Positions 6,482 through 13,447 of a stretch of 15,515 nucleotides of DNA are shown here, one piece after another (position 1 is the stretch's first letter; each line of letters opens with the position of its first letter). Where the stretch lies: the NCBI GenBank assembly GCA_964444925.1, contig CAYUIV010000013.1:1-15515 (forward strand), in the 5' to 3' direction. The notes beneath the pieces are model-generated. The model was not told the origin of the DNA. It was given only the letters and a program-made list of their open reading frames with translations, and searched no databases. The DNA comes from CAYUIV01 sp964444925 (GTDB lineage Bacteria > Pseudomonadota > Gammaproteobacteria > Diplorickettsiales > Diplorickettsiaceae). A program made the position numbers and the translations under genes.

Positions 6482-8380
6482 ATGTCAATTCGAATCTTGT
6501 GCAGCTATTTGCTGTTTTTTTCTTATCTTACTTATGCTGCATCAGAACACGAATTACATATTCATACACAAATTGGACATTCCTTCAAAAAACTTGAAGA
6601 TTTTTTAATCGGAGTGCAAGGAGGTTATCGACACATCATAGGAAATAAGTACGCTATTTGGGGTGCAATTGGAGGTGCAAAACCTTACCCTAACACGTCA
6701 TGGAAACATCCTGCTTATCGAAAGTTTTTATCTGATGAAAACGGGCCTAGAAATGAAATAGTACCGGCGGTACGCACCGTGCTATTTGCGTATCCTAGTG
6801 GTGCGCTAGGCATCCGTGGCCAACTATTAAAGCAATGGATATTAGGAGGATATATTAACCATGAATGGTTAAAATTTTTCTCTATCCAAAATGATAGTGG
6901 TCACTGGGAATCAATCAAATGTGCGCAGCTCCATCGAACGGCTTTGGGTATTGAAGGTGTTTATTTGCCAGGAAAGATTTTAGTCAATGTACAAGCACAC
7001 ATGCACCATCATAAGCAAGATCCCTTCTCGCTCGGATTACCCGAGTTCTCTCCTAAATTGCTTAAAAAATATATTGTTGATGAACCGTTTGGACTGACAA
7101 TAAATACAACCTTTGATGATTTAACGTCGATTTCTTTTGCATTAGCAAATTTCTCTTTTCTTTTCAATGGGTATTACCTCTATCATCCGGTATCCCATGG
7201 TACTAATAAAAATAGTACTAATAAAAAGAAACAACATATCTTCGGAATCGGTGTGGGTGGAAGTTACCGTTATGCTTCTTACCTGCTCAAGTTACGTGTA
7301 TTGCTTGATCAGCACCGAGGCATTCAACTGCATCTCAATGGAGAAGCAACAGGAACATTTGCCTTATCACAACGCACGCGGCAAGGTTCTCGGCATAGTA
7401 AGATCAGACACTATTTAACACGTCCCATTGACGCGCGTGTGCTTCCTTTAACTGTTCCTATCAATAGTAGTGAACACTACAGCCAGGTAAACAAGCGAGC
7501 ATTAAACACAGTAAAAAGTGCCATCGAAAAATATGGATCAAACAATTATCCAAGAATGCCAACAGACATCCAAAATCATTATGCTAACTATGACGGTGCA
7601 ACAACTCGTGTGGATGGCATGAAAAAATTTTTCGAAAACGCAGTCAGTTTACAGCACGAATCTGATCTTTTAAAATTAAAAAACGACTTAACTCCTTTTG
7701 TAGAAAAAGCGCAAGGGCTATCTAACAAGGAAAAAGAGAACTTGATAAAAGCTTTAAACAGAGCCCATGAAAATCTAAAAGCGATTTGGAAACTACAGCA
7801 AGGAGAACACCCTTTTAGAAAGAATGTTCGTTTCAATGAGCTGGTAAAGAATCAGTCGTTAAAGGTTTTGAAATCAGAGCTTAAACGTTTAGAAAATCGT
7901 CGGTTTACTACTTCTAATAGAGAACTATCTCAGCCTATGAAAAACAAAATACATGACATTGTTGATGGCTGTATGAATCAAGTTACAGTGTTTTGCCAAA
8001 CAAAGAAGGTGCCTATACTTGAGTATAACATTCTAAAACAAATCATGAAGAAAGAGATTCAATGGCAACTGATCTCGTATGAAGAAAATCCACAAAAGGG
8101 AAAAAAGGTTTACGAAAAAAAGATCGAAAATGACTTGTCGGGACAATATATGAAAATAATTTCAGATAAAAAGTCCGCTTTGTATCAAAAAAATGATACG
8201 TTAGTAAAAATAAGAGAAGAATTTTTGCGTTTGTTTTCAGAAGGACTTACAGAGATAGATGACATAAGAAAAACTCACTCTAGTACACAAGGCCGCTCTA
8301 ATGAAAAAAAGAAGATAAAAGATGTACGCATAACCTCGTCTCAAAAATCAAAAAATACGTGGGGAAAATGGCTCTCATAA
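6482..8380 (+). CDS. Exported protein: inverse-autotransporter-like barrel with helical lysine-rich C-terminal region
   Basis: The signal peptide covers about residues 1-20 (cleavage near TYAA). Residues 22-325 are strand-like and Gly/aromatic-rich. The stretch SGALGIRGQLLKQWILGGYI (106-125) and then ALGIEGVYLPGKILVNVQAH (154-173) follow the inverse-autotransporter barrel pattern (G-x-R, GGY, G-x-E, N-x-x). It ends with YLTRPIDARVLPLT (311-324), similar to the end of the 749 product. From about 331 to 632 the protein is helical, charged and lysine-rich (coiled-coil-like, for example ESDLLKLKNDL and KVLKSELKRLENRR), with no recognisable domain. In the intimin topology this part would be outside the cell. 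No clear ribosome binding site precedes the ATG. A strong terminator follows, so it is probably transcribed alone or with the upstream operon. Confidence 0.6.
   Translation: MSIRILCSYLLFFSYLTYAASEHELHIHTQIGHSFKKLEDFLIGVQGGYRHIIGNKYAIWGAIGGAKPYPNTSWKHPAYRKFLSDENGPRNEIVPAVRTVLFAYPSGALGIRGQLLKQWILGGYINHEWLKFFSIQNDSGHWESIKCAQLHRTALGIEGVYLPGKILVNVQAHMHHHKQDPFSLGLPEFSPKLLKKYIVDEPFGLTINTTFDDLTSISFALANFSFLFNGYYLYHPVSHGTNKNSTNKKKQHIFGIGVGGSYRYASYLLKLRVLLDQHRGIQLHLNGEATGTFALSQRTRQGSRHSKIRHYLTRPIDARVLPLTVPINSSEHYSQVNKRALNTVKSAIEKYGSNNYPRMPTDIQNHYANYDGATTRVDGMKKFFENAVSLQHESDLLKLKNDLTPFVEKAQGLSNKEKENLIKALNRAHENLKAIWKLQQGEHPFRKNVRFNELVKNQSLKVLKSELKRLENRRFTTSNRELSQPMKNKIHDIVDGCMNQVTVFCQTKKVPILEYNILKQIMKKEIQWQLISYEENPQKGKKVYEKKIENDLSGQYMKIISDKKSALYQKNDTLVKIREEFLRLFSEGLTEIDDIRKTHSSTQGRSNEKKKIKDVRITSSQKSKNTWGKWLS
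7200..7229 (+). repeat. 15-base in-frame tandem duplication
   Basis: Two copies of GTACTAATAAAAATA-like sequence (7200-7214, 7215-7229, differing at one or two bases) encode the repeated TNK segment in the barrel region of the 6482 product, probably in a loop. The unit keeps the frame, so it can change loop length without breaking the gene. Confidence 0.6.
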
Positions 8381-8383
8381 TGG

Positions 8384-8409
8384 TTATTGCATTGATGCAA
8401 TAATTTTTT
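8384..8409 (+). terminator. Rho-independent terminator after the 6482 gene
   Basis: A perfect 8-base stem (TTATTGCA at 8384-8391, TGCAATAA at 8396-8403) with a TTGA tetraloop is directly followed by six T residues. It begins four bases after the stop codon and is the clearest terminator in the window. Confidence 0.85.
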
Positions 8410-8410
8410 A

Positions 8411-8460
8411 GCAAATACTTGCTGTTATCGTATTTGCGTACTACCATGCATTCTTATAAC
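8411..8460 (+). promoter_or_regulatory. Dyad and possible promoter upstream of the 8486 gene
   Basis: A perfect 8-base inverted repeat (GCAAATAC at 8411-8418, GTATTTGC at 8430-8437, 11 bases between) lies right after the terminator. Possible -10 boxes downstream are TACCAT (8442-8447, 17 bases after TTGCTG at 8419-8424) and TATAAC (8455-8460). The dyad overlaps the first promoter option, as an operator would; it could also be a second hairpin. Confidence 0.4.
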
Positions 8461-8485
8461 CCTTTTTAATTTGAGTATTCTCATA

Positions 8486-9754
8486 ATGAACTATATCGCT
8501 TTTGTGCTTAAACTTCTTTTTATTGGCGTATATGCTATGACGCTCCAAACGACTCAAGCTACTACTTCATCAATGCAAGAAATGCCTCATTTTGGAAACC
8601 ATATCAATGTTGTCACTCCATTATTTTGTAGTCAGCAGCAAGCGTTAAACGTACAAGTACAACATTTAGGAAACTTTCGTACACACCTGACAAACTCTCT
8701 TGGCGCACTTCTTGTTTATCGCCACATGGTAATGCCAAAATTCATCGTAGGGGGGTATTTTGGTAGTACATATGTTAGAGTGAATAACAAAATTGCTCGC
8801 CCCTTTCTCAACAATGGAAAAACATTTGATTGGGGTGTAGAGTTTTTAGCATTACGATGGCAAGCGCGCTTTAATAGCTATACGTACTATACGGAAACGA
8901 ACACTTTGGATGGAAATCCTTTTACACAACACTACGAGGCAAAAATTTCGATACTGCCATTTGATACGTTCAAGTTTAATGGGGGTATTTACGGAATAAA
9001 ACAGCTATTGACAGACAATGTGCAAAATAATGCATTTTTTGGTGTGAATTATCGATGGAATTCACTCGATGTTAGCGTAGACTATATTCTTGGTAGCAAC
9101 ACTCAACCAAACTATTGTAAAATTAACTTTGGTTTCACTACCAAAACAAGGGTTCAAATGACATCGCAACTTGCAATGCATCCTGCATTAACAGGAGCAA
9201 TTGAGCGCAATGCGATTTTCCAAGCCATGGCATCTCGTGAGGTAGTTACAGCCACCGATGCGCAACAATTTGAAATAAAGGTAGGAGATAAAGATAATGA
9301 AAGTAGAGCATCTACGCCTTTAAGTGAACCAGATAACACAAAAACGCCATCTAACGCAGGATCATCAACCAGTAAAAATAATTCTTCACCGGTTGAAATA
9401 GGTAGTCCTAGGAGCACTGTTGGATCTGAAAATAATCAGGATACAGCGCCCTCACCTGTTGAAATAGGTAGTAGTAGCCCAACGTTTTTGAGAAGAGATT
9501 CTTCATATGGTGACCCCCAAACACCCCGTGATGAAAAAGAACAGCCTTTTGTTTCAAAAAGCAAAATACCCACGAGAACGACGAGGCAACAGAATACATC
9601 TTTTGTAGGAACACAAAGACCTGTATTAGGAAGATCAGCCAAAAGTGATATGAAAAAGAGATGGACCGAGGAAAGCTCTAACATGGATCGCTCAAAGACT
9701 TTACATAGTAGTAGCATACCAACGCCCAAAAGTTCAAGGAACAGTTTTAGCTAA
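8486..9754 (+). CDS. Exported protein: inverse-autotransporter-like barrel with disordered Ser/Thr-Pro-rich tail
   Basis: The ATG at 8486 is chosen over the in-frame TTG at 8471 because it starts directly at the signal peptide (MNYIAFVLKLLFIGVYAM). Residue numbers here count from 8471. The barrel spans about 38-255: VYRHMVMPKFIVGGYFG (82-98), DWGVEFLALRWQARFNSY (120-137) and FNGGIYGIKQ (169-178) fit the inverse-autotransporter pattern and align by eye with the 9904 product. IERNAIF (244-250) resembles the barrel-end Asp/Glu-Arg motif. From about 278 to 427 the protein is low-complexity: eight Ser-Pro or Thr-Pro sites in 150 residues against one in the first 277, plus basic sites such as RRDSS and DRSKT. 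A SPVEIGS segment occurs twice. The barrel would sit in the outer membrane with the tail displayed outside. Function unknown. Confidence 0.6.
   Translation: MNYIAFVLKLLFIGVYAMTLQTTQATTSSMQEMPHFGNHINVVTPLFCSQQQALNVQVQHLGNFRTHLTNSLGALLVYRHMVMPKFIVGGYFGSTYVRVNNKIARPFLNNGKTFDWGVEFLALRWQARFNSYTYYTETNTLDGNPFTQHYEAKISILPFDTFKFNGGIYGIKQLLTDNVQNNAFFGVNYRWNSLDVSVDYILGSNTQPNYCKINFGFTTKTRVQMTSQLAMHPALTGAIERNAIFQAMASREVVTATDAQQFEIKVGDKDNESRASTPLSEPDNTKTPSNAGSSTSKNNSSPVEIGSPRSTVGSENNQDTAPSPVEIGSSSPTFLRRDSSYGDPQTPRDEKEQPFVSKSKIPTRTTRQQNTSFVGTQRPVLGRSAKSDMKKRWTEESSNMDRSKTLHSSSIPTPKSSRNSFS
9386..9472 (+). repeat. 21-base direct repeat in the tail of the 8486 gene
   Basis: TCACC(G/T)GTTGAAATAGGTAGT occurs at 9386-9406 and 9452-9472 (20 of 21 bases equal), 66 bases apart, which keeps the frame. 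Both copies encode SPVEIGS. An AATAAT context upstream of each copy suggests an older, partly decayed duplication of a 66-base unit. Confidence 0.75.
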
Positions 9755-9843
9755 ATCACTTAAGCAAACTAAAAACGGTAACATGTATTGAGAAAAACAA
9801 ACATCATGAGTACCAACCCTAACACTCAACGCTCGATTTTTTA

Positions 9844-9878
9844 TTGACGAAGCTATATGATAAAAGATTAATGCTTCG
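9844..9878 (+). promoter_or_regulatory. Promoter candidate overlapped by a dyad, upstream of the 9904 gene
   Basis: TTGACG at 9844-9849 is a good -35 box, with ATTAAT at 9867-9872 after 17 bases (TATGAT at 9856-9861 is too close). A 6-base inverted repeat (CGAAGC at 9848-9853, GCTTCG at 9873-9878) brackets the spacer and -10 box, as an operator or a start-site hairpin would. The gene then has a fair ribosome binding site (AAAAGGA at 9893-9899) before the ATG at 9904. The rest of 9755-9843 shows nothing clear. Confidence 0.45.
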
Positions 9879-9903
9879 CATTTTTCTTATGTAAAAGGAT
9901 TTT

Positions 9904-12900
9904 ATGATTCAACTAATGAAAGCGGTTGTTTTGTGTACGCTGAGTGTCGCATTTTTTTTATTTTCATTACCCACGTACGGTATTTCAAGAGCAATTGCTT
10001 GGGGAAATCGTGTTTCATTAAACGGTATACTGAGTTTTGGTCTAAATCAGCACGAAGCACAACTCAATGTGATGAGTCCACTAAGATCTCAGTATCGCTC
10101 ATCGTTATGGTATGGCAATATGCAAGTGAAATCACTTTTTGCAGAACCTGGCTCTTTAATTAGTATTGGTGTGGGCTACAAACAATATTTTCCTGTCAAG
10201 TTATTAGGCGGTCTACATTGTTACATAGATGTAGGTAAACGGTTAGGTACATCATACTATATAAAATTAAGTCCTGGATTTACAATCTATTATGGTAAAA
10301 CATCTTTTACATTTAATAGTTACTTTCCGCTCCAATCCTTTGGGCCATTTCAAGAAGAAAATTTTTCATTAAAAGATCGAGTATCAGTTTACTACAAGGG
10401 ACATCAAAGATTTCAAGTCAATACAAGGGATCCTTATCATTTAGAAATAGATGGAAAAATTTCTCATACTTTTTTTTCAAATGTTAATATTTTTGGTGGT
10501 ATCTACCATATACAACAAACACCACAAACAGATAACGTTTGGGGAGTATCCTATGGTTTCAACTACTGGTTGAATTCCTTTCTCAAGCTAGAATGCAAAC
10601 AAAGTTTTGACACATTTAATCAACGCTATACGCGTGTTGGTATTCATTTTGAAAAAAATCCTTATACTTTACAAGGTATTACTCCACAGCTGTTTTGGCA
10701 CAAAACGGATCGCCACATGGCCCCTTTATCTCTTAGTCACAACCAAGTTATTGGAAAGAATTTTCACTTTTTTAGTGTGAACGAGCCATCCAAAGCAAAT
10801 GCAACGTTTGAGAAACCAGCGCCGTTATACAGTGCTGCTGGACACTTACCACCGAATGCCATGTGTTATCTAGCACCCGGTACACATCATCTTGAACCAC
10901 CAGATCAGTCAGCAATAGGTGGTGCTATAATTTTGAATGAGAATAACACCATCGAAGGACGAACGCATATGTTTGATCCTATTGTAGAGAAAAATAGTAG
11001 TTTTCCAGAAATCAATGGTATATTTATACTTAACAACATGACAACGTTAAGGCATCTTAATATTTTTCCTTTAAAAATATATCCTAATGCTTACAGTATT
11101 GTAAGAGCCAATACATCACTCCTTGACACTAGTTCAAAGCCTAAACCTAAAATGCAAGCTGCCATCTTGACAGAACCGAAGCAAAGTGGACAGCAAGCCA
11201 TCACGAATATGCATTTGGAGAAACTGGGTATTTACCACAACGGAGCTGCAAATTATGCACATGGTGTTTTTCTAAAAAATGTATCTCAAAGTACAATAGA
11301 TGCATTGCGCGTTGTAGGTGCAGCTTGTGGAATTGCGCTAGAAAAATGTCAAAATATTAAAATGAAAGCCATTGAAATGCGTCAAGTCGAACGTGGGATG
11401 ACCTTCGTCGAGACGGAAAAAATTAAATTATCCGACGCAGATATCGATACACAATTATCTATTTTAGATTTGAATCATTCTGAAATGGAGATTGAATTGC
11501 CTCAACGATTATCTTTGCACTCGCCTGCTGATAAAAATAATGTAACGGGCCTCTCAATTTTTAACTCTACCTTTTCATTGATTGGAAAAAAAGAAGCATC
11601 TCAAACGCTTAAAATACAGGGAGGATCTAACACAAAAGTTATCAAAGGTTTTGAAGTCAGTGGAGAAAACTCAAAATTTGAAATTGCTAATAGTAAAATC
11701 ACATTAGTTGCACATCCTAAATCAAAGGGATCTGTTATGCAATTTTTTGATATTAATCCAAAAGTGGAACATGTCTCTATTACAGATACTGTATTTGAAG
11801 TGATTGGACCAAGGAATATGTGTTCTCCTTTATTAACGGCGGAAAGTGTTTTACCTGTTGCACCAGAAGAAAAAAAATGGATTTTTCGTAATAACACACT
11901 GATACTAAAAGTTAATGATCAAAACGATCCGATATCAAACACTAATGATCAAAACGACCCGAGATCAAACACTAATGATCAACCGGTACCACACATGAAA
12001 CAAAAACCCCTTAAATTAATTCCTGTGGGTGCATCTAGAAAGGGACGTTTTAAATCTCCACGTACACCTAAAACAAATTATATGAAAAAAGGATCACCTT
12101 TGATGGGTCGTACTTCTCTTACAAATTCACCAAAGCCAATGATCGATAATTATGACATGCTAAAAGCACTGCAAGCAATTCAACACTTAGAAATAGAAAA
12201 GCTTCAATTAGAAATACAAAAACTAGGATCAAAAAATTTCCCATTACTGAATGAAAATGGGGAGCAAAACTGGAGGAAAGTGTTAGCGGTTATTACACAA
12301 ATAAGACAAAGACTCGGACCAAAATACAGTAAAGCGCAAAAGCTATTGGGGGAATGGGAGAAAAAAGTAATACCAGGGCAGTTATTCCATACAGGCACCC
12401 CTCAAGACGATGTTCCTAAAAATTCATCAGTATGGCCCCCTAATTTAGAGAATGTATCATCAAGCTTTGGATTAAATATTGATACAAACGCCTATAGCCC
12501 CACAAGACGGCGCACCATTGCTAATCCTGTATCTCCACAAATACTATATGCTACTTCTCCTTTACTAAATCGTGTACTGTCTCCTCAAGAGTTACCAGGA
12601 ATGAACAGCCCTTCCAAAGAAGCTAATACAGTGCAATCACCTACTGCTGATCAGATTATAGCATTTATGCAAAAAATTAATTCGGGAGAATTTACCAGTA
12701 GTGATGATATGACACCTGAACAAAAAGTATGGCTAACAAAGGTATTTCATAAGCGGCAGTCGTATAAATCTGCAGACTCTACTGCTGCGACTACAAGCGC
12801 AAATAGAGTACGTAAATCCGTCAAAGAAACTAATAATAGATCGAATCTTTCGATTCCATTATATCTTGACACAGAAGATTCTTCTTCAACTCGAGTGATT

Positions 12901-12996
12901 CCTTCACCGTTGCAACCTGGGGTAAAAACACTTAAAAATACGATGCCACATCAAAAAAAGATATCAAGACTTCCTCCTTATCCAATTAATAATTAA
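9904..12996 (+). CDS. Large exported protein: inverse-autotransporter-like barrel, beta-helix passenger, Ser/Thr-Pro-rich tail
   Basis: The product has 1030 residues. Signal peptide: about 1-26. Barrel: about 30-270, with SIGVGYKQYFPVKLLGGLHC (87-106), TSFTFNSYFPL (133-143) and FGGIYHIQQ (197-205), the inverse-autotransporter pattern of G-x-G-Y-(R/K), GG and N-x-Y-x-P; KTDRHM (267-272) may be the barrel end. Passenger: about 320-665, opening with LAPGTHHL and GGAIILNENNTIEGR, then coils of roughly 20-25 residues with I-x-I/L-x-L strands and N-x-T/S turns (NNTLIL near 663), typical of a right-handed parallel beta-helix. A 10-residue repeat follows (671-693). Residues 700-1030 are disordered and basic, with a short coiled-coil-like helix (750-775) and 13 Ser-Pro/Thr-Pro sites, against 5 in the first 699. 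It is probably a surface adhesin or polysaccharide-binding protein; no catalytic motif is visible. It starts at an ATG with a plausible ribosome binding site. Confidence 0.65.
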   Translation: MIQLMKAVVLCTLSVAFFLFSLPTYGISRAIAWGNRVSLNGILSFGLNQHEAQLNVMSPLRSQYRSSLWYGNMQVKSLFAEPGSLISIGVGYKQYFPVKLLGGLHCYIDVGKRLGTSYYIKLSPGFTIYYGKTSFTFNSYFPLQSFGPFQEENFSLKDRVSVYYKGHQRFQVNTRDPYHLEIDGKISHTFFSNVNIFGGIYHIQQTPQTDNVWGVSYGFNYWLNSFLKLECKQSFDTFNQRYTRVGIHFEKNPYTLQGITPQLFWHKTDRHMAPLSLSHNQVIGKNFHFFSVNEPSKANATFEKPAPLYSAAGHLPPNAMCYLAPGTHHLEPPDQSAIGGAIILNENNTIEGRTHMFDPIVEKNSSFPEINGIFILNNMTTLRHLNIFPLKIYPNAYSIVRANTSLLDTSSKPKPKMQAAILTEPKQSGQQAITNMHLEKLGIYHNGAANYAHGVFLKNVSQSTIDALRVVGAACGIALEKCQNIKMKAIEMRQVERGMTFVETEKIKLSDADIDTQLSILDLNHSEMEIELPQRLSLHSPADKNNVTGLSIFNSTFSLIGKKEASQTLKIQGGSNTKVIKGFEVSGENSKFEIANSKITLVAHPKSKGSVMQFFDINPKVEHVSITDTVFEVIGPRNMCSPLLTAESVLPVAPEEKKWIFRNNTLILKVNDQNDPISNTNDQNDPRSNTNDQPVPHMKQKPLKLIPVGASRKGRFKSPRTPKTNYMKKGSPLMGRTSLTNSPKPMIDNYDMLKALQAIQHLEIEKLQLEIQKLGSKNFPLLNENGEQNWRKVLAVITQIRQRLGPKYSKAQKLLGEWEKKVIPGQLFHTGTPQDDVPKNSSVWPPNLENVSSSFGLNIDTNAYSPTRRRTIANPVSPQILYATSPLLNRVLSPQELPGMNSPSKEANTVQSPTADQIIAFMQKINSGEFTSSDDMTPEQKVWLTKVFHKRQSYKSADSTAATTSANRVRKSVKETNNRSNLSIPLYLDTEDSSSTRVIPSPLQPGVKTLKNTMPHQKKISRLPPYPINN
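11914..11982 (+). repeat. 30-base tandem repeat, two full copies and a part
   Basis: Copies at 11914-11943 and 11944-11973 encode NDQNDPISNT and NDQNDPRSNT, followed by NDQ (11974-11982). The copies differ at very few bases, so the duplication looks recent. It lies at the junction between the beta-helix and the disordered tail of the 9904 product and acts as a hydrophilic spacer. Confidence 0.9.
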
Positions 12997-13047
12997 AGTG
13001 TTTAATGTAATGTTTAAATAGGTAGAATTAGCCTTTATCCTTTCGAC

Positions 13048-13076
13048 TTGCTAGTAGTGCGAATTCAACCTAGAAT
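13048..13076 (+). promoter_or_regulatory. Probable rpsO promoter
   Basis: TTGCTA at 13048-13053, a 17-base spacer and TAGAAT at 13071-13076 give the best sigma-70 match in the window. It leaves a leader of about 40 bases before the rpsO ATG, A/T-rich and including AAATTTAATTAAAATTT. No terminator is visible after the 9904 gene, so some read-through is possible. Confidence 0.65.
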
Positions 13077-13124
13077 ATTGATTTCTTCTTTATCAAAAAT
13101 TTAATTAAAATTTGAGAAAACATT

Positions 13125-13406
13125 ATGGCACTTACTTCAGAAGCCAAAGCGAATTTAATCAATGAATATCAAAATTTTGAAAGCGATACAGGATCATCAG
13201 AAGTACAAATTGCGTTGTTATCTGCAGATATCCATTCACTTACAGAGCATTTTAAACAGCATAAGCATGATCATCATTCAAAAAGGGGTTTACTTGCAAA
13301 AGTAAGTCAACGCCATCGTTTATTACGGTACCTTAAACGCAAAAATAGTATTCGTTATCAACAATTAATTCAGCGCTTAGGTCTACGTGATAAAGCCTCT
13401 TTATAA
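13125..13406 (+). CDS. rpsO: Small ribosomal subunit protein uS15
   Basis: uS15 binds the central domain of 16S rRNA early in 30S assembly and helps form bridges to the 50S subunit. The family core is intact: FESDTGSSEVQIALLSADI, LTEHFKQHKHDHHSKRGLL (with the DHHS turn that contacts rRNA) and QRHRLLRYLKRKN. At 93 residues it is a few residues longer than E. coli uS15 at the C-terminus. A weak GAG precedes the ATG. pnp follows after about 40 bases, the usual rpsO-pnp pairing. Upstream genes of the enteric cluster (nusA-infB-rbfA-truB) are not adjacent here. Confidence 0.98.
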   Translation: MALTSEAKANLINEYQNFESDTGSSEVQIALLSADIHSLTEHFKQHKHDHHSKRGLLAKVSQRHRLLRYLKRKNSIRYQQLIQRLGLRDKASL

Positions 13407-13447
13407 GAAGATACTCCTTTATTTCAAAATTTGTATGAGAAATGAAA

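Noticed and set aside
9952..9959. T8 run in the signal-peptide codons of the 9904 gene as a phase-variation tract
   Set aside because: Runs of 7-8 T occur elsewhere in this A/T-rich window, including the start of alr and a second one in the same gene, so a special role is not supported.
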